DNA of 18,110 nt from NCBI GenBank assembly GCA_964509845.1, contig CAZDZG010000021.1:1-18110 (forward strand). The letters are read 5' to 3'. The DNA is from WYZ-LMO6 sp964509845 (GTDB lineage Archaea; Hadarchaeota; Hadarchaeia; Hadarchaeales; WYZ-LMO6). The translations under genes were made by a program, and so were the position numbers. The notes under the pieces are model-generated. The model did no database searches, had not been told where the DNA came from, and saw only the letters and a program-made list of their open reading frames with translations. Positions 5,934 through 10,857 of the stretch are shown piece after piece. Position 1 is the stretch's first letter, and each line of letters starts with the position of its first letter.

Positions 5934-6185
5934 ATGGGAGGGTTGGTGGTGAGGTGCGGGGTCTGCGGGGAGGTGCTCTTCCGCTCCCAGCTCCCCTGGC
6001 TGCGGGAGCTTCCGGAGGAGGTGAAGACCCAGCTCTCGGAGGCCCTGACCCTCCTGAGGGAGGTGAGCTGGGAGAATCCCTCCTTCGCCAGGGAGGTGGT
6101 GCTCTTCTCCATAGCCCTTCACCACCTCAGCTCCCGGCATCCGGAGAGGCTCCGGGAGCTGGTGAGGGTGGAGGAGGAGCCCTGA
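5934..6185 (+). CDS. small CxxC protein of unknown function
   Basis: An 83-residue protein that I do not recognise. The N-terminus has one zinc-knuckle-like half site, RCGVCGE (Cys8, Cys11), followed by an acidic, mostly helical region (residues 22-80) rich in Leu and Glu, with an FSIALHHLSSRH stretch. A lone CxxC cannot bind zinc by itself, so a dimer or the nearby His residues would be needed. The ATG at 5934 is favoured by the TATA-like box 23-30 nt upstream. Strand composition (purine-rich, Glu/Arg-rich) matches real genes here. It sits between the C/D sRNA and the 5S gene, which may be chance. There is no membrane segment. Confidence 0.65.
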   Translation: MGGLVVRCGVCGEVLFRSQLPWLRELPEEVKTQLSEALTLLREVSWENPSFAREVVLFSIALHHLSSRHPERLRELVRVEEEP

Positions 6186-6195
6186 GGTCGCGTAA

Positions 6196-6204
6196 GGTTA
6201 AAAT
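6196..6204 (+). promoter_or_regulatory. putative TATA box of 5S rRNA
   Basis: GGTTAAAAT lies 23-31 nt before the predicted 5S 5' end at 6227. It is one of the clearest copies of the box shared with nadC (3343) and the winged-helix gene (4258). Confidence 0.5.
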
Positions 6205-6226
6205 GAAGTTCTGCCCAAAGGAAAAA

Positions 6227-6348
6227 GGTTGGCGGCCATAGCGGCGGGGAAACACCCGGTCTCGTTCGATCCCGGAAGTTAAGCCCGCCAGCGATCTGGA
6301 CGGTACTGTCCTGCGGAAGCGGACGGGAAGTCCAGGACGCCGCCAACC
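6227..6348 (+). rRNA. rrf: 5S ribosomal RNA
   Basis: A 122-nt gene closed by a perfect 10-bp helix I, GGTTGGCGGC (6227-6236) with GCCGCCAACC (6339-6348). The diagnostic core ATCCCGGAAGTTAAGCCC is at 6269-6286, preceded by the GGTCTCGTTCGATCC loop region. The usual archaeal loop E/helix IV part follows. No 16S or 23S gene is in the window and the gene has its own TATA-like box, so it appears to be transcribed alone. Downstream sequence runs into an assembly gap 69 nt later. Confidence 0.95.
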
Positions 6349-6362
6349 ACCTTCCCCTCGAG

Positions 6363-6417
6363 CCTTCCGGACCAAGGGCGTCATGGCTTCGGCGCCCCGC
6401 TTGCTCAAGGGTAGCGG
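6363..6417 (+). repeat. 55-bp direct repeat, left copy
   Basis: Identical base for base to 6518-6572. It ends exactly where the N run begins. This is most simply the shared end of two contigs rather than a biological repeat. Confidence 0.9.
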
Positions 6418-6517
6418 NNNNNNNNNNNNNNNNNNNNNNNNNNNNNNNNNNNNNNNNNNNNNNNNNNNNNNNNNNNNNNNNNNNNNNNNNNNNNNNNNNN
6501 NNNNNNNNNNNNNNNNN
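6418..6517. other. scaffold gap of exactly 100 N
   Basis: A run of 100 N is a usual placeholder for a gap of unknown length. Identical 55-bp flanks suggest that the true gap may be zero or negative (the contig ends overlap), or that a collapsed tandem repeat is hidden here. Confidence 0.95.
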
Positions 6518-6572
6518 CCTTCCGGACCAAGGGCGTCATGGCTTCGGCGCCCCGCTTGCTCAAGGGTAGCGG
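6518..6572 (+). repeat. 55-bp direct repeat, right copy
   Basis: Exact copy of 6363-6417, beginning at the first base after the gap. See the left copy for the interpretation. Confidence 0.9.
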
Positions 6573-6652
6573 CACCCGTGTTTGGAGTCGGAGGCCCACC
6601 TTTTCCCGGTGCCCGGGGCCGGGTGGAGCCGGCGGGAGGGACGGGGGGAAGA

Positions 6653-6660
6653 CTTTAACC
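6653..6660 (+). promoter_or_regulatory. putative TATA box of tRNA-Asp
   Basis: CTTTAACC lies 25-32 nt before the mature 5' end of tRNA-Asp at 6685. Confidence 0.45.
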
Positions 6661-6684
6661 GGGTCGGGGAAAAGAGAATGGGGC

Positions 6685-6790
6685 GCCCTGGTGGTGTAGC
6701 CCGGTCTAATCGGGGGCGAGGAGTCCCCGAGACCAAACATACAGGCCTGTCGAGCCTGTGCCCCGGGTTCAAATCCCGGCCAGGGCGCCA
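6685..6790 (+). tRNA. tRNA-Asp(GTC) with a 28-nt intron in the D-loop
   Basis: The acceptor stem GCCCTGG (6685-6691) pairs perfectly with CCAGGGC (6780-6786), followed by discriminator G and encoded CCA (6788-6790). The anticodon stem CAGGC/GCCTG (6742-6746, 6754-6758) encloses loop CTGTCGA with anticodon GTC at 6749-6751. The T-stem CCGGG/CCCGG encloses TTCAAAT. The D-arm only forms after removal of 6709-6736. GTGT (6694-6697) then pairs with ACAT (6737-6740) around the loop AGCCCGGTCTA, which is the standard archaeal tRNA-Asp D-loop. The variable loop is short (4 nt). The radical SAM gene starts 23 nt downstream and could share its transcript. Confidence 0.95.
6709..6736 (+). other. non-canonical tRNA-Asp intron, D-loop (between positions 21 and 22)
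   Basis: A near-ideal bulge-helix-bulge marks both cut sites. The 5' bulge is T6707-A6708/A6709. The 4-bp central helix is GGTC (6703-6706) with GACC (6731-6734). The 3' bulge is A6735-A6736/A6737. An inner 6-bp helix TCGGGG (6710-6715) with CCCCGA (6725-6730) encloses a 9-nt loop. Cleavage after the second base of each bulge restores a standard tRNA-Asp D-arm. Confidence 0.9.
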
Positions 6791-6813
6791 CTCATATCCC
6801 TTCCTTAAGGAAG

Positions 6814-7848
6814 ATGGAGCCCCATCCCACCGTCCGCAGGGCCCTCTTCTTCGAGGGGCTTGGGGGAGGGAAGGTCAGGTGCGGGGTGTGCGAGAGGAGG
6901 TGCGAGGTGGAGGAGGGGGGGACGGGCTTCTGCGGCACCAGGGTCAACCGGGGAGGGGAGATGTACACCCTGATCTACGGCGATGTTTCCTCCCTCTCCG
7001 CCAACCCCATAGAGAAGAAGCCCTTTTATCACTTCTGGCCGGGCTCCACGGCCCTCACGGCGGGGAGCTGGGGATGCAACTTCACCTGCCCCTGGTGCCA
7101 GAACTGGACCCTCTCCAAGACCAGGCCCTCACCCGAGAGGGCCCATTACCTGAGCCCCGAGGACTTCGTGAGGCTCACCCTGAGGGAGGGATGCCGGGGG
7201 ACCTCCCTCTCCTTCAACGAGCCCACCCTGATGGTGGAGTGGGCCCTGGACGTCTTCAGGCTGGCCAGGAGGAAGGGACTGTACAACACCTTCGTGAGCA
7301 ACGGGTACATGACGGGGGAGGTCCTCAGGGCCCTGGCGGAGGCGGGCCTGGACGCCATGAACGTGGACGTGAAGGGGGATGGGGAGGCGGTGAGGAGGCA
7401 CTGCGGGGCGGAGGTGGAGAAGGTGTGGAGGAACGTGGCCCTGGCCAGGAGGCTGGGCCTCCACGTGGAGGTGGTGAACCTGATCATCCCCGGGGTGAAC
7501 GACCGGGAGGACCAGCTCCTCTCCCTGATCCGGAGGCACCTGAGGGAGGCGGGGCCGGAGGTCCCCCTCCACTTCACCGCCTATTTCCCCTCCTACCGCT
7601 TCACCTCTCCCCCCACCCCGGTGAGGGTGCTGGAGAGGGCCAGGGAGCTGGCGGTGGGGGAGGGGGTGGAGTTCGCCTACGTGGGGAACGTTCCTGGCCA
7701 CAGGTACGAGCACACCTACTGTCCTTCCTGCGGCGAACTCCTGCTGAGACGCTTCGGCGTGGAGCTGGTGGAGTGCAGGATGAGGGAGAAGCGATGTCCG
7801 CGCTGCGGGAGGGAGATACCGGTGGTGGGGGAGCTTCCCGAGGGATGA
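6814..7848 (+). CDS. amrS: AmmeMemoRadiSam-system radical SAM enzyme
   Basis: A 344-residue radical SAM protein related to pyruvate formate-lyase activating enzymes. The [4Fe-4S]/SAM motif is GCNFTCPWCQN with Cys88, Cys92 and Cys95 (CxxxCxxC). Before it lies an N-terminal Cys cluster (Cys23, 26, 30, 40), and the C-terminus has two CxxC pairs, YCPSCGE and RCPRCGR, forming a zinc-ribbon-like end. The block FAYVGNVPGHRYEHTYCPSCGELL is typical of the AmmeMemoRadiSam subgroup, named for co-occurrence with AMMECR1 and MEMO1 proteins; neither is in this window. Reaction and substrate are unknown. The ATG at 6814 has only a weak GGAA element upstream, and the gene starts 23 nt after tRNA-Asp, so it may share that promoter. 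The next gene follows by 13 nt, suggesting an operon. Confidence 0.87.
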   Translation: MEPHPTVRRALFFEGLGGGKVRCGVCERRCEVEEGGTGFCGTRVNRGGEMYTLIYGDVSSLSANPIEKKPFYHFWPGSTALTAGSWGCNFTCPWCQNWTLSKTRPSPERAHYLSPEDFVRLTLREGCRGTSLSFNEPTLMVEWALDVFRLARRKGLYNTFVSNGYMTGEVLRALAEAGLDAMNVDVKGDGEAVRRHCGAEVEKVWRNVALARRLGLHVEVVNLIIPGVNDREDQLLSLIRRHLREAGPEVPLHFTAYFPSYRFTSPPTPVRVLERARELAVGEGVEFAYVGNVPGHRYEHTYCPSCGELLLRRFGVELVECRMREKRCPRCGREIPVVGELPEG

Positions 7849-7861
7849 AAGGAGGGAGAGG

Positions 7862-8593
7862 TTGGCGAGGAGGATGAAGGTGCTCCTCACGGTGGAGACC
7901 CGCTCGTCCAAGGCGAGGGCGGGGTCCCTGCTCGATCCCTCCCTCGATTGTCTCTTCCTCGACCTCCCCATGGACCACACCCAGTACCTGGGCAGGATGG
8001 CGGAGGGGGAGGATCCGGAGGAGGTGCTGAGGGAGATGGAGAGGAGGGGGAAGATCAGGATTCCGGAGGACCTGCAGGAGTTCAGATCCCTCCCCGCCCT
8101 CCTCCGCCACCTGCCCAGAGGGGTGAGGCTCTTCGGGTACAGGGATCCCTCCTCCTACCGCCTCTCCAGGGAGACGGCGGAGGATCTCCTGCGCCTGACC
8201 CTCAGGGCGAAGCTGGGGAGGATCAGGGCGGGGGAGTGGAAGGAAGTGCTGAGGAGGGAGGTGCTGAACAGGCTGGAGGCCTGCAGGCTGGAGGCGGACT
8301 TCATAGCCTCCAGGGCGGGGGAGGAGAACGCCTGCCTGGACGCCACCCCTGAGCTGATCTCCCTCCTGGAGGGGATGGGATTTGAGGTGGAGGTGGAGGT
8401 GGTGGACCCCCCCTGCAGGCCCCTCGATCTCCTGATGTCAAGGGTGAGGGAGGAGGTGCTGGGAGGAAGGAAGGTTGGGGAGGAGGAGGTGGAGGAGCTG
8501 GTGAGGGAGCACCTGAGCTTCGTGGGCCTGGTGGTGGAGAGGGGCTACGAGAGGGCCTACGAGCTGTGGAAGCTGGGGAGGGACCGGGCGTGA
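7862..8593 (+). CDS. conserved-looking protein of unknown function
   Basis: A 243-residue cytoplasmic protein that I do not recognise. It opens with a likely beta strand (KVLLTVETRSSKARAGSLLD), has a mostly helical centre (LLRLTLRAKLGRIRAGEWKEVLRREVLNRLEACRLEADFI), then an alternating segment ENACLDATPELISLLEGMGFEVEVEVVDPP, and ends in acidic helices. The alternating beta/alpha pattern and a DHTQYLGRM segment faintly recall TraB/ChaN-like folds, but I would not assign it. The TTG at 7862 is preferred because GGAGGGA ends 4 nt upstream. For the ATG at 7874, the GAGGAGG lies too close. It lies 13 nt after the radical SAM gene and overlaps the HAD gene by 4 nt, so it is the middle gene of an operon and may share its pathway. 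Confidence 0.7.
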   Translation: MARRMKVLLTVETRSSKARAGSLLDPSLDCLFLDLPMDHTQYLGRMAEGEDPEEVLREMERRGKIRIPEDLQEFRSLPALLRHLPRGVRLFGYRDPSSYRLSRETAEDLLRLTLRAKLGRIRAGEWKEVLRREVLNRLEACRLEADFIASRAGEENACLDATPELISLLEGMGFEVEVEVVDPPCRPLDLLMSRVREEVLGGRKVGEEEVEELVREHLSFVGLVVERGYERAYELWKLGRDRA

Positions 8594-9477
8594 GGGCCGT
8601 CACCCTGGACGTGGGAGGGACGCTGGCGGAGGGGAGGCCCGATCACGTCCTCTACGCCCGCCGGGTCCTCCGCCTGCTGGCCTCCAGGGGGTACAGGGTG
8701 GAAAGGGAGGAATGGGAGGAGGCCACGAGGAGGGCCCTGGGGGAGCTGGGGGCCAGGAGGAAGGAGGGGAGGGAGATGTCCTTCCAGGAGTTCTCCTCCC
8801 TCCAGCTCTCCCTCCTGGGGGTGGAGCCCAGCCCCTCCCTGCTGGAGGAGATGCTCTCCCTGTACCTCCTGTCCTTTCCGCGCAGGCTGAAGAGGGGGGC
8901 CAGGAGGATGGTGGAGGAGCTCTCCTCCCTTTACCCGCTGGGGGCCCTCTCCAACTCCATGAGCCCCGCCCCCAGGCTCTTCCTGGAGGAGAGGGGGTTG
9001 GCGAGGTACTTCAGGGTGATCCTGGTCTCCGGGGAGGTGGGCTATCGCAAGCCCCATCCGGAAATCTTCCTCAGGGCCTGCAGGGAGCTGGGGGCCTCGC
9101 CCCAGGAGGCCGTTCACGTGGGGGACCGGCCGGACGTGGACGGGGCGGGGGCGAAGGCGGTGGGGATGGCCTTCGTCCTTCTCAGCCCGCGCACGCCCGG
9201 CGAGGGGGTGGAGGCCGATGCGGTGGTTCCCTTCCCCTCCGAGGTTCCGGGGGCGGTCAGGATGCTCTTCAGGGAGGATCGCGAGGAGCTCCTGGACTCC
9301 CTGGGGAGGAGGTGCGCTTTCTGTTCCTCTCCCCACTTCTCCCTCTACGGGGAGGAAAGCCCCCTTCTCCTCTGTCCCGACTGCAGGAGGAGCTTGGGCA
9401 CCCCCACCGGCAGGCCGAAGAAGCACGGAAAGTACAGGGCCCCCTACCGGAGGTCCTGGCGCCCAGGTTCCCGGTAA
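8590..9477 (+). CDS. HAD-superfamily hydrolase-like protein with C-terminal zinc ribbon
   Basis: The 295-residue protein starts at a GTG that overlaps the previous stop (GTGA), which is typical coupling. HAD motifs: I is LDVGGTL with nucleophile Asp7, but the usual second Asp is Gly9; II is LSNS (Ser121); III is Lys154 in YRKPHP; IV is GDRPDVDGAG with Asp179 and Asp184. The cap at about 15-100 is helical. After the HAD core comes an extra domain with Cys242/Cys245 (CAFC) and Cys262/Cys265 (CPDC), a probable zinc ribbon, and then a basic tail. Loss of the second Asp, the usual acid/base, is known in some HAD subgroups and may mean a weak or altered phosphatase. The substrate is unknown. Its 3' end overlaps convergent thiL by 34 bp. 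Confidence 0.85.
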   Translation: MRAVTLDVGGTLAEGRPDHVLYARRVLRLLASRGYRVEREEWEEATRRALGELGARRKEGREMSFQEFSSLQLSLLGVEPSPSLLEEMLSLYLLSFPRRLKRGARRMVEELSSLYPLGALSNSMSPAPRLFLEERGLARYFRVILVSGEVGYRKPHPEIFLRACRELGASPQEAVHVGDRPDVDGAGAKAVGMAFVLLSPRTPGEGVEADAVVPFPSEVPGAVRMLFREDREELLDSLGRRCAFCSSPHFSLYGEESPLLLCPDCRRSLGTPTGRPKKHGKYRAPYRRSWRPGSR

Positions 9478-10415
9478 TGCTCGTATCCCCTCTCCGGCAG
9501 CTCCTCCTCCCCCAGGAAGACCCCCCTTCCCCTTTCCACCCTTCCCACCGGAAACACCCCTCCCCCCACCCTCCGCAGGGCCCTCTCCACCCTGGGGAGG
9601 CGGGAGGGGGGGAGGGTGAAGAGGAGCTCGAAATCCTCCCCTCCGTGCAGGGCCAGCTGGAGGGGGGAGAGGTCACCTCCCAGCCTGCGCAGGGAGGAGG
9701 GGAAGGGGATGCTGGAGGGGTCAAGCACGATCCTCACCCCGCTCTCCTCCGCCAGCCTCCAGGCCCCGGAGGAAAGGCCGTCGGAAAGGTCCAGGGCCGA
9801 GGTGGCACCCTCCCTGGCCAGGATCTGGCCCTCCCTAATCCTGGCCCTGGGCAGGAGGAACCTCCTCACCAGCTCCCGGGGCCCCTTCCCCCCCTTCCTG
9901 ATCACCTCAAGCCCCCCGGCCGCCCCCCCCACCTCCCCCGTCAGGGCCACCAGGTCGCCCGGTCTGGCCCCCTTCCTGGTCAGGATCCTTTCCGCCCTTC
10001 CCACTCCCATCCCCCCCACCACCACCTCCCCGCACCCGCTCAGGTCCCCGCCCACCACGGGAACCCCGTGCAGGGAGGAGGCCCTTCTTATCCCCATCAG
10101 GATCCTTCCGAGCTCCCGGACCTCCAGCTCGGGCGGGAGGCCCAGGGAGAAGAGGAGGGCGAGGGGCCTGGCCCCCATGGCCGCCAGATCGCTGAGGCTG
10201 GAGATCGCGGCCTTCCAGCCCAGGTAGAAGAGGTCCAGGCCCTCCGGCAGGTCCAGGCTCCTGACCAGCATGTCGGAGCACACCACCACCTCCTCCCTCC
10301 CCAGCCTGAGCACCGCCCCGTCGTCCCCTATTCCCACCCTGACCCAGGAGGCCCCCGGGAAGAACCTTCTGATCCATTCCAGCAGCCTCCTCTCCCCCGC
10401 CTCCCGCAGCCTCAT
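9444..10415 (-). CDS. thiL: thiamine-monophosphate kinase
   Basis: A 323-residue ATP-dependent kinase that makes thiamine diphosphate from thiamine phosphate, in the cytoplasm. ThiL/PurM-fold motifs are complete: GIGDDGAV (28-35) with metal-binding Asp31/Asp32, SDM (47-49), SLSDLAAMGARP (73-84), VGGDLS (121-126), DLSDGLS in the second half, and GGEDFELLF. Length is normal. The ATG at 10415 follows a good Shine-Dalgarno GAGGTGA that sits in the last codons of pth2; only 4 nt separate the genes, so they form one transcription unit. The last codons overlap the HAD gene on the other strand by 34 bp. The family end is near GYEHY, so the tail REPGRQDLR is probably a short read-on. Confidence 0.95.
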   Translation of the reverse strand: MRLREAGERRLLEWIRRFFPGASWVRVGIGDDGAVLRLGREEVVVCSDMLVRSLDLPEGLDLFYLGWKAAISSLSDLAAMGARPLALLFSLGLPPELEVRELGRILMGIRRASSLHGVPVVGGDLSGCGEVVVGGMGVGRAERILTRKGARPGDLVALTGEVGGAAGGLEVIRKGGKGPRELVRRFLLPRARIREGQILAREGATSALDLSDGLSSGAWRLAEESGVRIVLDPSSIPFPSSLRRLGGDLSPLQLALHGGEDFELLFTLPPSRLPRVERALRRVGGGVFPVGRVERGRGVFLGEEELPERGYEHYREPGRQDLR

Positions 10416-10419
10416 TCCC

Positions 10420-10785
10420 TCACCTCAGCAGGGGCAGCCTCCCCGTCACCCTGTCCACCAGCTCGGAGGGGGCGGGACCGATGGCGAGCACGGTGACCGT
10501 TCCCGGGGGAAGCTCGGTGAGTCCCGCATCCTCCACCAGCTCCGCTGGCAGCCCCAGCTCCCTGGCCTTAACCAGCAGCTCCCTCAGCTCCCTCTCCCCA
10601 GGGACCGAGACCACCACCTTCTTTCCCCCCTCCTCCCTCCATCTTCTGAACCACTCTTCCCTGCTCCCCCTGCAGCTCTCCGCCGCCAGCACCGCCCCGT
10701 GGGCCACCTGGACGGCCAGCTTTCCCCTGCTCATGGGCAGGTCCTCCCTCACCACCATCACCTGCTTGTACTCGAAGGACCCCAT
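10420..10785 (-). CDS. pth2: peptidyl-tRNA hydrolase, archaeal/eukaryotic type (Pth2)
   Basis: A 121-residue enzyme that frees tRNA from prematurely released peptidyl-tRNA. Family signatures are KQVMVVREDLPMSRGKLAVQ followed by VAHGA (7-31), with Lys22 and His29 in the active-site region, and DAGLTELPPGTVTVLAIGP (86-104). Length is typical of archaeal Pth2. It is the first gene of the pth2-thiL unit. The ATG at 10785 has a CTTTAACT box 23-30 nt upstream on the - strand. It diverges from the MFS gene at 10857 across 71 bp. Confidence 0.96.
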   Translation of the reverse strand: MGSFEYKQVMVVREDLPMSRGKLAVQVAHGAVLAAESCRGSREEWFRRWREEGGKKVVVSVPGERELRELLVKARELGLPAELVEDAGLTELPPGTVTVLAIGPAPSELVDRVTGRLPLLR

Positions 10786-10807
10786 CCCTTCTTCCTTCGT
10801 CGGGGGG

Positions 10808-10815
10808 AGTTAAAG
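10808..10815 (-). promoter_or_regulatory. putative TATA box of pth2-thiL
   Basis: Read on the - strand it is CTTTAACT, 23-30 nt before the pth2 ATG at 10785, the same spacing as at other genes here. Confidence 0.45.
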
Positions 10816-10830
10816 CCAGGGGGGAAGGTT

Positions 10831-10838
10831 GATAAAAG
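10831..10838 (+). promoter_or_regulatory. putative TATA box of the first MFS gene
   Basis: GATAAAAG, preceded by GGTT, lies 19-26 nt before the GTG at 10857. No Shine-Dalgarno is present, so the transcript is probably leaderless or nearly so. Confidence 0.45.
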
Positions 10839-10842
10839 GGGT

Positions 10843-10857
10843 CTTTTAGAGTAAAAG
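10843..10857. promoter_or_regulatory. perfect inverted repeat at the first MFS gene start
   Basis: CTTTTA-GAG-TAAAAG has 6-bp arms and a 3-nt spacer. It ends on the G of the GTG start and covers the likely transcription start, a suitable place for a repressor operator. It is short and A/T-simple, so chance is possible. Confidence 0.35.

Larger units (their letters stand above)
6349..6684. other. intergenic region holding an assembly gap
   Basis: These 336 positions between 5S rRNA and tRNA-Asp contain no credible protein gene. They hold a 55-bp sequence, 100 N, the same 55 bp again, then about 110 bp of GC-rich sequence. Short stems are visible, for example GGGCG/CGCCC inside the 55-mer, but I could not match them to RNase P, SRP or tRNA. 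An unrecognised structured RNA cannot be excluded. A TATA-like box for tRNA-Asp ends the region. Confidence 0.7.

Noticed and set aside
6360..6417. SRP RNA helix 8-like string (GGTCCGGAAGG on the - strand)
   Set aside because: The AGCAG side of the helix 8 loop and the flanking pairing are missing, and no Alu-domain signature is near.
6573..6650. anticodon-loop-like CTCCAAA on the - strand (tRNA-Trp candidate)
   Set aside because: No T-arm (GGTTCAAATCC-like) or acceptor stem could be found within reach on that strand.
6405..6791. 128-codon - strand frame across the gap and tRNA-Asp
   Set aside because: It reads through 100 N and the antisense of tRNA-Asp, giving the PGFEPG string typical of antisense tRNA artefacts.
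8566..8589. upstream ATG at 8566 for the HAD gene
   Set aside because: It adds eight residues (MEAGEGPG) inside the previous gene. The GTG at 8590 overlaps the stop as GTGA and starts directly at the HAD core strand.
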